DNA from: Dicaeum eximium | Taxonomy: Eukaryota > Chordata > Aves > Passeriformes > Dicaeidae | DNA: 64,000 nt | NCBI GenBank assembly: GCA_013396995.1 | Contig: VWZP01007503.1 | Span: 221,486 to 285,485 of the forward strand | Reading direction: 5' to 3' | Shown: one piece after another, positions 50,878 through 63,000 of the stretch | How the letters are laid out: each line of letters starts with the position of its first letter | How positions within the stretch are numbered: the first letter of the stretch is position 1 | Made by a program: the position numbers and the translations under genes | The notes under the pieces: generated by a model | Seen by the model: only the letters and a program-made list of their open reading frames with translations | Told to the model about the DNA's origin: nothing | Databases searched by the model: none

Positions 50878-52401
50878 GTAGGTACAGAGCACTGAGTGTC
50901 CAGTTGTTCGCAGTTTTTTTTGCTGGTCAGATATACTGTAAATTTTATTACACCTCTGCTCAAAACATAAATAGGCTGCTGTAGGGACTTCTGGCAAGTG
51001 CCATTTTACAGCCTTTCCAGGAAACCCTGAATACTGGGGGAACACATCGTTCAGGTGAGGTGTGAAATTTGTGTGAATAGCATCTGGTGTCAGACAGTGC
51101 CTTTTTGCCCAGGCACAGAGCAATGTGCCAGTTACTAACAGGGAAATGACTACACAGGCAGTGTTGAACAGCAGGGTAGTTCTGACACAGCCTTACACAG
51201 GAAAGGATATTTTACACCAACGAGTTTGGTGGCCAAGCCCCCAGCTGCTAACTCGCCCAAAGTCTACCTGGGCAACCACAAGACCAGATAGAACAAACCT
51301 CAGCTGGTTGTTTTATCCCTTGATGGATGTCTCCAAACACATAGTGCCTTGGTATAGTAAGTTTGGGAGGCAAAACTACTCAAGCAAAATTTTTTGGCCA
51401 ATGACTGAAGTCCCATGTCAGACAGCTATTCAGGCTGTGTGCCTCAGTAGCCAAGTCAGGGTCTGAAAACATGCCCTCGAATTTGGGTGAGGACTGTGAT
51501 TAATGATTGCAATTTTATCTGTGAGAAGCCAGCTTGGAGCCATTTGTAAAAATGACAGTGCTGTTAGGCCAACTTTTTGCCTGTAGGTATTTTGCCTCCC
51601 TTCTATACCACTGCCTCAGCACTTGTGGCTGCAGCATCTAGGGAGCAGTCCTTCAAGCAGTCATAAAAATATTGTCTCCTTTACACTTGAAAACCTTTTG
51701 CCTGAGCTGGCTTTGATGGGGAAACTCCTTGCCCTTCTTCAGATGTACTGCATCATAACAATTCTCTCATTTTTCTGCAGTGATCTGCACTGGAAATCCC
51801 ACCCTCCCTCCCCAAAGTTTGCAGCATTTCTGAGACCTGCCTGGTTGCTGTTCCCCTCTCATTCTAACCCTAACCCCACAGAGTGCTTCTTCCTCGGCCA
51901 GCCCTGAAAAGGGCTGTGAGAAGGGAGGTCCATGACAGTCACCTCACCTCCTTATGGAATTTTGAGTTGGAGTTTTCTGATTTAGTCAGAAAATCGTTGA
52001 CTCCTGTGCTGAGGAAAAAATTGAGTCTTCAGTAAAAAAGCCAGAATTTTCTATCAAGTACATATATTTTAAAATATCCCAACAGCATTGCCAGATGTGG
52101 TTTTCAAGCATTCCTAGCAAGCAATAAATCATCACCAGTAGAGTAGCAATGTCTCATTGTTTAGGAAATACAGACTGTTCTCCTTAACTCACATAATTGT
52201 CAATACTTCTTGTTTCAGATGTTTTATATCAGGGCCTAAAAGCTGGCTTTAAATTAATGTTTTATTTTATTTTATTTTATTCTATTTTGGTACTGACTTA
52301 CAATGAGAACCAGTAAAGAATTTACTGACATATTTTTTTTCTGCTCCTCTCATCTTATCCTTCTGTATGTTTTTTTATCTCTCTTTTTTTTTTCCTTCCA
52401 G
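50878..52401 (+). other. DGKI: Intron 9 (1.52 kb)
   Basis: A phase 0 intron. It contains a TTTTA-type pentanucleotide run (52260-52288) and T-rich sequence up to the E10 acceptor. A two-unit TAACCC stretch near 51865 is too short to be telomeric. Confidence 0.85.
52260..52288. repeat. (TTTTA)n short tandem repeat
   Basis: About five imperfect TTTTA units, ending about 113 bp before the E10 acceptor. Confidence 0.8.
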
Positions 52402-52522
52402 TTCATAGAATGTTGTAAAAAAGGAGCCAATTTGTTAATCCAAGGACCTGATCACTGCTCCTTGTTGCACCATGCTGCCAAGACTGGGAACGGCGAGATT
52501 GTGAAATACATCCTGGAGCATG
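52402..52522 (+). CDS. DGKI: DGKI exon E10: ankyrin repeats 1-2
   Basis: This 121-nt exon encodes FIECCKKGANLLIQGPDHCS and then LLHHAAKTGNGEIVKYILEH, plus one base of a glycine codon. The acceptor is TTCCAG and the donor GTGAGT. LLHHAA-TGN-EIVKYIL is a textbook ankyrin helix-turn-helix, and DHCSLLH begins the second repeat. The first repeat is less regular, with CCKKGANLLIQG where mammalian iota has a different loop. Confidence 0.96.
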
Positions 52523-52954
52523 GTGAGTCCCAGTGGGCAAATCCACTGAGAGCTGTACTTCAGCCAAGTGTCAGTCAGGCAAAACCACACCGGGCTGCTG
52601 GAAGTGGCCTCACTCTTCTGTGTGTCCCTCAGTGAAATGTCCACCTGCAGCATGTCTGAGCAGGAGGCTGGGAATGGGGTAGCAATGACACTGATGGCTC
52701 CAGATGAAGTGTGAAAAGAAGAATTAGGATGGCTTTTGATGAGGATGATGTTTGCAGCAGCTGGGGGGCTGTGAAGAAGCAGTGTGAAGCTCTAGTTAAA
52801 ACCTCTGGCACAGGAATCCTCAGAACTGTTTTTCAGTTAGAGCATATGTTGTAGAAAGCATCTAATCTCTATTAAAATATTTACAGCAAAAAAGAGCCCA
52901 TACAAGCATTGTTATTATTTCAGCATTTAGTAACACATTGGTCAGGAATCTGCT

Positions 52955-53115
52955 TCCTTACTTCTAGGTGAATTCATCTAGCTTCCATTCCAACCTTAGA
53001 ATATTTTGTCTGTTAGATTCAAGACCACCCAATAGCAAAAACTTATGATCTCCACTTTGTATTTATGGACTGTGATCATGCCATTGCCCTTTCTTCCTTT
53101 TGACCCTTATCTTTG
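52955..53115 (-). mobile_element. Ancient CR1/L3-like LINE fragment
   Basis: The stretch has CATCTAGCTTCCATTCCAA, then TGTCTGTTAGATTCAAGA, then TTATGGACTGTGATCATG with a CCTTTCTTCCTTTTGA tail. These follow the order of blocks in old CR1-family 3' ends in reverse complement. The divergence is high, so the assignment to a family is tentative and the limits are approximate. Confidence 0.5.
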
Positions 53116-56100
53116 TCAGTAGCAGAGATTGCAGGCTATGCAGCAATTTTTTTGTGTCTGAGGCAGTCACATTTAGGAGCTTCTGCCTGTTGAACCACTG
53201 TAACCTTGTTCCCTCACTGCTGGAGAGGGGCACAGTAATACAGTCACTGCCCTGCACATAGAGCTGAAGTCACAGTTATCAGCCTCCTTCACTGTAGGAA
53301 AAGTTTTCTAGCTCTAACTCTTCTCTGACCCCACTTCAAAATATCAATGGCCATTTTGGCTTCTGAATGTCAAAATCAGCTACATTATTTCAGCAGCAGT
53401 GTTAGCATGAACACAGAGACTGCCCCTGAAAAAAAAAGAAAACTGAGAAAAAAAAAGCACAACTCATAAGAAAATAAGAAGCAACAATGCATCTCTTCAA
53501 GCTTGACCCGAGTTAGGTATTAACATATAGGTGTCAGGTATTCTATAGGTCCAAGTTCCTGTGCTGGCAGCAGCAATCTGTGAATTAGTTCATTTGCTCT
53601 GGTATGACAGAGGCACTTTTGGGGGCAGATGGAAGTGAGGAGGGCATCCTTAATAGGAGCAGGCTATGACTAACTCAAAGGACATCTTAGTCAAAGTAGT
53701 CATTGGAGGCCAGAAAGTGCAACAGTTACCTGTGCATTTTATTAATTTAGATAAACATAAATATCTAATGTCATTTGCCTTTGGATGTCCAGGACATTTG
53801 GATGGGTCTACAAGATAACACACAAGGCCCAGAGGAGGCCTGACCTGCACTGGCAGCCAAAGCCCAAGCAAGCATCTCTGTCATTCCAAACGCATTCCAA
53901 GGCTTGCCCATAGGTACATCAAATGGCACAAAATATCTGTGTGTGGACAACTGAACTGTGCCCCAAAAATCTGACTGAGAGGGGCTGAATTATTCTTTTA
54001 CTCCTTTGTGTAAAGATACCTACACATGGATAGGTCAGTGCAGGTGGCCTTATATCCAAATAATGGCTGCTTTTCTCACCAGTTCTAGCAAACCTTACCA
54101 GTGCTAACTCTACCTCCTTTTCACCTGCTCTGGATTATCACATTAGTCACACTGCACATATGTGCCACTGAATTCTGTAGACAGGCATAATTTTGCTTTA
54201 TTTTCTTACTGCTCCTGGTCTCTTTTCACTCTGCACATGACCTCTGCCAATTCACTGTCACAGATGCCTCCCTGGGATTTTTATTAGACACATATACTCT
54301 AACTTTCAGTCACAGTTTGACCCAGTTACTGTTCTTTTGGTGGAGGTTTAAAGTGAGATAATTTAAACTGATAAGAATGTAAGCAGGAAATCCATGGGGA
54401 TTTTTGAAGTAGAGAAATGTGAGGGATTATGGACTGTTAGACAAAGACAAATCAGAAGGTTGAGCAAATGTCCTCTCTCCCTTCTTTATCCCCAAGGATG
54501 GCAGGGAGCTTTTGCAGCTTTCCAGACATATGTCCTCTGGGCTTCTCCAAATGCATTGTTTGTTTAACATTCTCTGGGGATCAGGGAGTGCATGGGACAG
54601 TGCACAATCTAATAGAGGCCTCCTCTCTTCTCCCACCGAGCAATTAATGAAACTCATTTCTACTCTGGGTACTTCTCAGCCACAAATGAGCTCTCTTGCT
54701 GAATCATCATCATCATAATGTCCTTGTTTTTCTTTGCATTCTCTGGCATTTGGCATCTTTTCAGCATTAATTACTGTATATGACCTGATCCAATGCTACT
54801 AATATCTAAGGGTTTCCCTGTGTGGAGCTTCTTGCTTCTGCCGATATCCACCCATAAAAATTTCATAAAAATGAGTCTTACTTCTGGCAATTACCTGTTC
54901 TTGCAATTACCTCTGCCCAGTCACACTTCCTCTGGAGTTTGTCTTCTTCCCAATACAGGGCTGAGGATAGTGAATGATAATAGGAACTCCACTGTAAAAT
55001 ACCCTCAAGCACACAGCACAGAAAATCTACTATTAACCACACAGGGAAAAATCTTCTGAATATCACTAAAAACCAACAGCAACAAAAGAAGACAAACCCC
55101 ACTGCTCCAGGAACTTTAAGTGTCTAGTTTGAAAAACAGTGGGGTGAATCCAATGCAATACAGGAGTGGCACCCAGAGAACTAGAATTACAAAGGAAGGA
55201 AAACGGTGCCGTGGTGCTAAAGCTGTCCTTTGTGGAGATGGCTTTCTGCAAACATGCAAGGCACACTTATATGAAAGGTTATTCTGTGATAATGATCAGA
55301 ATGATTTCAGATGTTAAGGGGAGGAAAATAACCCATCCTAAATTAGAAACAGCAGAGATGAGTCACACAGGGGGACTGCTGGGCTGTACCACCAGATAAT
55401 TCGCAGTGGCCCAACACAAGCCTGGAATAGCAGCTGAAGCACCAATGTAGAAGGTGTCAGGACAACAGCTGCTTGCTGCTGCAGGAAAAGTTGTGCTGGC
55501 TGCTGCTCCAATAAAACAGTTTGTCTCTATCCCCTGTGCAGGAAGGGCAGATTGACAGAGACACAGACCTATCACTCGTTCAAGATTGCCCACCTAAATC
55601 AGGAATCATTTGCTTTTAGTAGAAGGGTCGGCTTTAAAAACTTGTCTGTAGCTGAGGCAAGGAATGCTTAGCTAGAAACTGAGGGCCAAACTCAGTAGGT
55701 ATCAGAGCCACAGCTTTTTGATGCTGCAGTCAGCAACCACGTGGCATCCTAATGCATGTACATTAGAGAAGAGTTAACTGTCTACTTGCTCAACACAAGC
55801 AGAAATAAGGAAGCAGAATTAAGAACCTCTGTTAGAAAAGGGGCCTTCTAAATCATCTGTATTTGGTATCCAACTTGGATTGGAGCCTTTTTCTGGCAGC
55901 TGTGAAAAATTTGTAATTTATAAACATTTATACAAATAATTCCATTTGCCTTGTCCTTGTCTTGTCTCTCTAGACATTCAAAAGACAAGCAAGAATTGTG
56001 TAGTTCATCTATGGTATTTTGATTTTAAACAGAAGAGAGGAAAGATGTTTACAGTCGCCTTAGGAGGTTGTGGTGGGAACTTGTGATGCAACAGACGGTA

Positions 56101-56177
56101 TTTAGGGCATCCCAACCTAAATATTTCTGTGTCCTCAAACCTCAATGTCCTTGTTTCACTAGAAAGCATCCCCTGAT

Positions 56178-56195
56178 AAAAAAAAAAAAAAAAAA
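56178..56195 (+). repeat. (A)18 homopolymer
   Basis: A simple A run in intron 10. No retroposon body is recognised on its 5' side. Confidence 0.85.
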
Positions 56196-57340
56196 GATGC
56201 TCTCATTAATCTTAGCACTGCAAAGTCCAGAGTTAAGAGCCATCAATGGGTCTGGATTTGAATCCTGACCAGGTTCAGAAGTTCCTTGGAAGGCTTTGGG
56301 AAAGCAAATGCTGCTGTGACAGAGATGTATGTTGGGGACAAAGTTTGAATAGACATCAGAGAGCAACCCTGAGTGCGAGTGAGTTTGCATGACACTTGTT
56401 AGTATGTCTGGATTTGTGGAATGTTTTAGGGCAGTGGTCACTTGTGAGGGGCCTGAGCAGAAAACAGTTTCATTTTTCTAGAAGGCGCAAGGTATAACAT
56501 AGTATATTTTAATTTCAAGTTTACCAAATTTTAGGGTAATGTGTCTGACAGACATGTAGGAAGGAATGCTCCCATAACCTGAGCTATGGTTATATAGCCT
56601 CTATATTACAGTGGAAATTCTGAGCTAAAAGGCACTAGCAGAAAAAAACACTGTTAATTTTCACATCAAGTAAAAAAAAAAAAAAGAAGACTGTTGAGTT
56701 GTAGAAAGGCTCCAAATAGTTTTGAATTTCCAGTTTACTGTTATTTTAAAAATATTCCTACTTTGGAGGTAAGGATTCACATCTAGTTTTGTCCCCCAGA
56801 TAATAACCTCAATCAGGTTATTAAACAAGGAGGGTTTTTGACAGATAAACATCGAGAAATGTTGATAATGTCTGACATTACTGCTTAGAGTAAATACCCT
56901 TTTTCCCTGGTTCTGACAGGACATGGGCCTGGCAGGAGTTAATATTTGTGGGTCTCCTGTGGGTAGCTGTAACCACATCCATTGCAGAGGGCTATGCTGT
57001 GGGCTCAGAGGCCTTTCAAGAATGTGTGGAGCTGTATATTTTGGAAATGCCTCTGAAATATGGTCACTTAAAGTGGTTTTTTTCTTTTGTTGTAGTGAGC
57101 TCAGTGAAGGAGCAGCTGCTCTTGAGTGTCTCCTTGCCCTCCCTCCTCCCATACCCAGCTCAGGCAGCCTTCTTTGCCTTCTGAGAAACTGGAGAAGGGC
57201 TTTGGTGGAGCAAAAGAGGGCAAAAGGAGAGAAGGAAAGAAGCTAATAATTCTGCACAGACAGTCCAGGGGCAATGTTAAGGAGAGTGATCTCAGCTGGG
57301 CTTCCCCTCAGTGCGTCATGCTTTTCAGCTCTTTTCATGT

Positions 57341-57500
57341 GAACTTCTCCCCCCACCCCGTCCCCCGTCCCCATCCTGCCAGTCCTCAGCTCCCCAGTCT
57401 CTTTTTCCCTTTCTCTCTCTTTTTTTTTTCCCTCCCTCCACCTCTCCACACATTTCTATCTTTTGTTTTTATTTCCCCCCCTGCTGTTTTCCTTGATAGA
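57341..57500. repeat. Pyrimidine-rich low-complexity tract
   Basis: The + strand is dominated by C and T, with runs such as CTCCCCCCACCCC and CTCTCTTTTTTTTTTCCC. Such a tract lacks the A and G needed for stop codons, which explains the long open frame across it. It is not coding. Confidence 0.85.
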
Positions 57501-59925
57501 AATCTCACTCATGCATTTCCCTTCCGGATTTCTATTGGGTTATTTTGTCCTCTTTCTCTCTGTACCTCGGTCCCCTTTTCTTTCCCTGCCTCTTGTCCCA
57601 GGGTAAAACAGCCGCCTCCCCGCTGGGCCAGGATGACAGTGCCTTCGCTTTCCCAGTGCCAGCCCTTCCCACATCTGTGCAGCTTTTGTCCCTGGGCAGA
57701 GGGGGATTTGGAATGGTCGGTTGGCAGCGCCAGGGAGACCGATATAAAAATGAGGTCCAAAAAAGAAGGGAAAGGGAATTAGGAGGAGGGCGTGAGATGG
57801 TTTAAGAGAAGCACAAGTGAAAATAAAATAAAGAAGTAAAGGGCACTGCTCAGGCTGCGAGTTGGGACATTCCAGCTTCAGAGATAGGCCAGAGAGAAGG
57901 AAATTAAAGAATCCTGGTACCTTGTTGTGCAGCTAATTATTAACCCCAGTATCTGGCCCTTGTATATGGCTCAGATGGAGTCAGGGCTCTCCCATGAAAT
58001 GCTTGATTTGGGACAGTATCCCTTTGCACTTAGGCATGGTGTACTGCCACCTCCTCAGGTCTGTGCTCACAGACTGCCCTCACGGTCCTCAGCACTGAGC
58101 TCCTCTGTCCTAGCCCTGCCATTTCTTCCTGCTTCACACCAATTTGCCTTTACCCTTGGCTTCTCTCCAGACCCACTCTGCCCCAGCTTTCTTCTCCCTC
58201 TCAGGTCACATTCTTCTGAATACACTCTAGTTTACTACCTTTACTTACCTTTTAACCCTTCTTCTGCTTACCTGGGCAAGTACCTCTGTGTCCCATAAAG
58301 CCAGACCTGTCACCCTGTTCCACCTTGGCAATACAACTTTCCTTGGTCCAACCATGAGCAGAAATAATAGGTGGCAGTGTCTTCTCTATTCCTGCTTACC
58401 TATCACTGGGAGGTGGCATTGCAGGAAGCTATGGGGAATTACCTTTATTTTTGAGAGAACATGATTTTCTCCTAGGCAATGTAAAGAACTCCTTTTCTTC
58501 GTATGTATTTCTTTAATTGTCTTTTTAGTTTTTCAGGCATTATGTTTTTTTCCTCTCAATGAGACGTTCTGCTTACCCCCCTTTATCCTTCTTTGTGGTC
58601 CTGGGAGCTTAGGGGTAGTGGCTGATTCTTCTTTTTGATAGGCAGGAGTGAATACACCACTGCCAAGTGTGGAGATGAGGATGTGTGGTGGTAGAGTCAG
58701 GCTGCATGAAATGATTAACAGTGGCTTCTGAGTTTGGAGAACTGTCATGACAAGTATGCAGTGGAACACACTGCCCTGTGACTGAGGACTAAGCACCACC
58801 CTTTCTCATGATGACAGAAGATGAAGTGAAGGAGCTGCCTGCAGCTCCAGGAGCCCCCGTGCCACTCCATGTGTGCATTGTAAAAGCAGTGAGTTAAAGA
58901 CAGGCTGCTCTGACCCATTTTGACACACACTCAGAGTAAAAGGAGTGTGGAGAGGTTGTGTGTAGGCCTTTGTAAGCAAATAGTGTGAAATTCCTCAGTT
59001 TCAGGTGAGATTTGCTCTAAGCTCTTGAGGACTCTTGAATTTCAAAGTCGCAGTGTGCTGGGGAGAAATATTCATGCGCAGGAAGGAAAAGTCTTGTAAA
59101 GTTTCCCTGTTCCCCTTGCTAACTACCCTATGCCATCTAACACTACACTCCAGCACAGTGGAGAGAAGAATAATATGACAGATTGCAAAGGAAAAGTTGA
59201 TTTTTTCAAATTATATCCAGATCCTAGCCTTTCCATATCACTGTAATTCAGCGATGGAATTTGCTGCTATAAATATCTGCCAGTAGTGAATATCAAGGAC
59301 AAAAGGACATTAACATAAATGTATTATTTTTTCCCACTTAACAAAAATCTTTTCTGTTTTTCTTAATCTTACTTTCCTGATCATTGCTAACCAGTAGAGT
59401 ACAGGATTTGCATATCAATATAAAGACTGCTGGGAATATTCCCCCCTGATCTACATTTTGTATAATGCTATTAAATGGAGCAGCACAGGGATGTCATTCA
59501 GGATGGAATTTGGCTAATTTCAACTTCCTAATGACATTTTCCCTCTAATACCAACAATAGATTGTAACTTGCAATATATCAGGGTTTCCAGTATATCAGC
59601 ATTTTCAATGTACTGTACTTATGTGAACCACTTAATTGAGCAAGGTGAAGAGTGAGAAAATAAACTCCATGAATATTCATTCCCAGTATAATTTAGAGGC
59701 TGCTACTCCCTGTTGCTGACACTCCAGCAGTGACTGTGCATTCAGAATTTTATTAGTGCAAGGCCTCACACAAACAAATATTACATTGAAGTTTGATCTA
59801 TTTGTGCAGGTTGAGCTTTCACTTGGCTTCTTTTATATCTTTTTACTGGGAATCTTCTCCTGGTAGATATATTATTTTAGTCATGCAGACAAATGCTTTA
59901 TGACATACCTGGCTATCTTTTGCAG

Positions 59926-59962
59926 GTCCATCTGAATTACTGGACATGGTAGACAGTGAAAC
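59926..59962 (+). CDS. DGKI: DGKI exon E11 (37 nt): between ankyrin repeats
   Basis: With its neighbours, this exon encodes GPSELLDMVDSET, the loop joining the second and third ankyrin repeats. The acceptor is TTGCAG and the donor GTAAGT. Phases 1 and 2 match E10 and E12. The sequence matches DGKI (PSELLDM-DSETGET); DGKZ has PPEILDAVEENGET here. Confidence 0.95.
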
Positions 59963-61587
59963 GTAAGTACAACCTACTCTGTCCTTCATGTTGTGTGTGT
60001 TAAACTAGCAGACTCCTCTTGGTTTTCGAGTGCAAACTTAAATAGGAAAAAGCTTGTAAAATGGCACAACTCTTCAAAAACAAACAAACAGAAGGCCCCC
60101 TAAAAACCACACATCAACCACCTGATATGTGGCTTTCTTGCCTAAAACAAATGTTTATTGGATTCACAGAGGACCTTCTCCCTATTACTTACCATGCTTC
60201 CTTAATCTTTCTAGAGGAATAGAAGTCCTGCCTTGTGTTTCTGGCCTCCAGCTATTAAGGGACTATCCTGAAGAGTAAATTCCAAAAGTCAAGAAATTAC
60301 TTTTCTTGCTCTACACCTTTTTTTTTTTTCAGTCCCTTCTTGATTCATCCAGGGTGCTCTGCCTTAGCTCTCCCAAGTGGTCAGGACTTGTGCAGTTGAA
60401 GGTTTCCATCAAGTAGTTAGAACATCAATCAGCTCTGTTCTTACATAAAAAAACTCCAATCCAAACAAATTACTTTCCTTTCCAATTCCCAATTTTTTCA
60501 CGCCTTGTATAATCAAAGTTTCACAAAACTATGCAAGGGAAGCATGAATAATCCTGGAAAATATGTGTAATACCTGTGAAACAAAAGCAGTCTTTCTCAT
60601 AGGGATTGAGGCTACCATTTCTCATCCCACAGTGCCCTCCTCTGCTAACAGAGAACACCTTTTGCACAAGGTGCATGACTCAAGGGCATATTTATTACAA
60701 GGTTGCTCTTAATATTTCAACATCCTCTGTCAGGGACGGGGGCTGAGATTCCTTTATGCACTCTGTGTAGGTAGTGCAAGATTTGTCCTGCTGCATGTGT
60801 TTCTTGTAATTTGTTATTTCACAGGTTATGTAATGGCCTTACTTGTTGGATACTGGTATTAAGGACTCCTTTTCAACCCACTCAAAGCATTTCCTCTTCT
60901 TCCTAGGCAAATCTAGCTAGATTTCTTTATTCTCAGTAAACAGTAAGTCCGTTTCAGTCAGGTTCAGAATCCTGTCTGAATGAGAAGCTTTGCAGCAAAT
61001 GTGCTCCCACTACACGGTCTTCTCTTCTGAAAAGCATGTATTTAATCTTCCCCAGAAGCTCAGCAGTCCAGTGGTGGAAAACCCATGGGAGTTCTTGCTC
61101 TCATACAGCCAAGAGAGCAGGGTATCAGAACTGGGGCAGCAAATGCCCCAGTCACAGTTGTGATGGGTAGGATTTTTCTAGGATGACTCCAAGAATGAGG
61201 TTGAGGGAAGAAATTGCAGGAAGAAACAAACCATGCTGCTGTTTTGGCTGCTGTGAAATAAGAAGGTGGCTAGTTTGCCTTTGCAGCAGTTAACAGAGCT
61301 GGTGGTTTGATGGGAATGTGACATTCAGCCCCCTGAATACAGAAAATCTGTGCATGCTTCTTTCCCATCCCTCAGAAGTTCTCCGTCTGCTATTTGTGCA
61401 TTGCAGGCTTTCCCACTGAGTCAAAGGATGTAGGTGCTAAGGGACAGAGTGCACAAGTCTACCTCTGCCAGCAAGAGGGAGCCTTGCAGAAATGCAGCAT
61501 CCTTCTGAGGCTTTGCTGTGCCCCTGGTGCTTGGTGAATGCACATTGGTGTGGTTGTCTCACGGCTGGTTTCTGTGCTTTGCTCTAG
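59963..61587 (+). other. DGKI: Intron 11 (1.63 kb)
   Basis: A phase 2 intron with acceptor CTCTAG. I see no repeat family or other gene in it. Confidence 0.85.
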
Positions 61588-61687
61588 GGGGGAGACAGCG
61601 TTACACAAGGCAGCCTGCCAGCGCCACCGCGCCGTCTGCCAGCTCCTGGTGGATGCGGGAGCCTCTCTCAGAAAGACAGACTCCAAG
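61588..61687 (+). CDS. DGKI: DGKI exon E12: ankyrin repeat 3
   Basis: This 100-nt exon encodes GETALHKAACQRHRAVCQLL and then VDAGASLRKTDSK. The acceptor is CTCTAG and the donor GTAACA. GETALHKAA, then LLVDAGA, is the consensus ankyrin repeat. The exon is GC- and CpG-rich compared with the introns around it. The RH pair is RN in the mammalian protein as I recall it. Confidence 0.97.
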
Positions 61688-62573
61688 GTAACAGCTCCCT
61701 CAGCCTCTTACCACCCCTGCAGCCCAGCCAGACCCACCAGCATCCATCCCTCTGTTTGCATGACTGAGACTTCCCCGTGTGCGCCGAGGGCAGCTCCTTT
61801 TGAACAAGCTGTTTTTATAGAGAAAACTGTATTGATTTAAACAAGTACAAGAGGCTTCAGTCCCCAACGTGGGTCATTGTCACCATAGTGAGAGCCTGGC
61901 CTCAAACTATTGGGTGCATTGGGTGTGAATGAGACATCTCCATGGCACAGCAGTATCCTCCTCCTGTGTGGTCAAAAGAGAGGCCTGTGGGCAAGGACCA
62001 CCTGCAGGAGCCTTGGCTTCTGATTGCACAGCATCTGTGAGGCTTGATTGTTGTGGCTGACTTGCTTTGTAAGGATGGCTAACTATTTTCTCTGCCCTGG
62101 CTTGCCCCTATGCTCGCTGATGTGACACTAACTACAGCACTCTCTTGGTGTAAGCCTGACTGAGAAAGAAACCTGGGTAAAATGAAATCCAAGGAATATT
62201 CTGTCATTTCAACAATCTGATTGCTTAGGAACGTGGTCCAGAAGCTGCCTCTCTGGAGTTTCTGAGCACAAGCACCCTGTGGTCAGCAGCTGAGAGTGAG
62301 CTGGTTCTCTGGACTCCAGAGTCAGAAGCCAGGAAATTAAAACCAATTTCTACTTTCTTGGGCTCTATGAGGTAGCCTATAATGGGAAGACAGATGATCT
62401 ATGATCCTATCATCTCTTGTTCAGATGACAGAATTGTACGTTTCAAAAGGTTTTCTGAAACAGATGAAACCCAGACAAGGGACTTCTGACTTGTTAATCA
62501 TCTTCTGCCTAGAAATCATCTGTTGTTCTAAACGTGTTAACACAAGACTTTCTCTTCATGTTTCTTATTACAG
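61688..62573 (+). other. DGKI: Intron 12 (886 bp)
   Basis: The last intron, phase 0, with acceptor TTACAG. No recognisable element in it. Confidence 0.87.
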
Positions 62574-62690
62574 GGTAAGACCCCTCGTGACAGGGCTCAG
62601 CAAGCTGGTGATCCAGATCTGGCCTCCTACCTGGAGAGTCGACAAAACTATCAGATGGTTTCCCACGAGGATCTAGAGACAGCAGTCTGA
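62574..62690 (+). CDS. DGKI: DGKI exon E13: last ankyrin repeat, PDZ-binding tail and stop
   Basis: The coding part begins [20 protein letters not shown] and continues [18 protein letters not shown], then TGA at 62688-62690. [19 protein letters not shown] is the final ankyrin repeat. The tail ETAV is a class I PDZ ligand (S/T at -2, hydrophobic at 0). In the family such tails bind scaffolds including syntrophins, PSD-95-type proteins and SNX27. HEDLETAV, rather than the EDQETAV-type end of DGKZ, is the strongest single argument for iota. Confidence 0.97.
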   Translation, partial: GKTPRDRAQQAGDPDLASYLESRQNYQMVSHEDLETAV

Positions 62691-63000
62691 TGTCTGAAAA
62701 TGTCCAAGAGGATCCCTGGAAATCTCGAGACGGCACTCGGGCATCGTGTGAGGAGGAAGCTGATGGAATCCACGTGTCTCTCACTCTCAAGGAAAATACC
62801 TGAGGACATGCCACCAGTTTCTAAGGGCTACTGAGTCTTGCCGTGGAACGGTTATGTTCCATAAGTTAGCCCATGATGGATGAGGTGGGACACTCAAAGG
62901 TCTGTGGAATCCATAGGCCACAAAAATTTACCTTTATTGCTTCCAGCAAGTAGCATGAACTTCTCCCATGTTCATCTGTACAATTTATTAAAAAAAAAAA
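62691..63000 (+). other. DGKI: DGKI proximal 3' UTR
   Basis: This sequence directly follows the stop codon and its start must be transcribed. There is an ATTAAA hexamer at 62987-62992, but it merges into an A run (62990-63001) and could be either a polyadenylation signal or simple sequence. I find no AATAAA between the stop and the window end, so the true 3' end is uncertain. Confidence 0.6.

Larger units (their letters stand above)
52523..59925 (+). other. DGKI: Intron 10 (7.40 kb)
   Basis: A phase 1 intron. It holds an old CR1-like fragment (52955-53115), two A runs (56178-56195 and 56672-56685) and a strongly pyrimidine-rich stretch (57341-57500). From about 59200 to 59700 the sequence is AT-rich and includes an octamer-like ATTTGCAT at 59406-59413. 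I find no additional exon. The 218-codon open frame across the pyrimidine tract is compositional. Confidence 0.85.
771..62690 (+). other. DGKI: DGKI gene span, 3' part (13 coding exons, 12 introns)
   Basis: This is the C-terminal third of diacylglycerol kinase iota, a type IV diacylglycerol kinase that phosphorylates diacylglycerol to phosphatidic acid and so ends diacylglycerol signalling. Thirteen exons joined at GT-AG sites give an uninterrupted 342-residue reading frame. It holds the segment after the catalytic region, a variable linker, the ankyrin repeats and a C-terminal ETAV PDZ ligand. The order and sequence match DGKI as I recall it. The closest paralogue, DGKZ, shares the plan but ends in a different octapeptide (EDQETAV-type, against HEDLETAV here), and its linker differs. 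The C1 and kinase domains and the first exons are upstream of the window. From family knowledge, iota is mainly neuronal and its tail binds PDZ proteins; neither can be read from the DNA. I see no frameshift or premature stop, so the gene looks functional. Confidence 0.93.

Noticed and set aside
51863..51880. Telomere-like TAACCCTAACCC
   Set aside because: Only about two units, too short for an interstitial telomeric repeat.
56254..56275. tRNA B-box-like sequence (GGATTTGAATCC)
   Set aside because: No matching A box at the right distance and no cloverleaf that I can fold; the nearby A run is on the wrong side for a SINE tail.
56661..57152. 163-codon minus-strand open frame in intron 10
   Set aside because: Low-complexity ends (lysine and phenylalanine runs from A/T tracts), no recognisable domain and no splice context. 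Most likely chance.
57126..57782. 218-codon open frame on the + strand, longest in the window
   Set aside because: It crosses a C/T-dominated low-complexity tract that cannot easily form stop codons. The product is proline, serine and phenylalanine runs with no domain, and several other frames over the same DNA are open too.
62574..62690. Assignment to DGKZ instead of DGKI
   Set aside because: Zeta and iota share the overall plan, but the PPGMPDLVVEQA, SPVSSED, PSELLDM and HEDLETAV segments are iota-type as I recall the two proteins.
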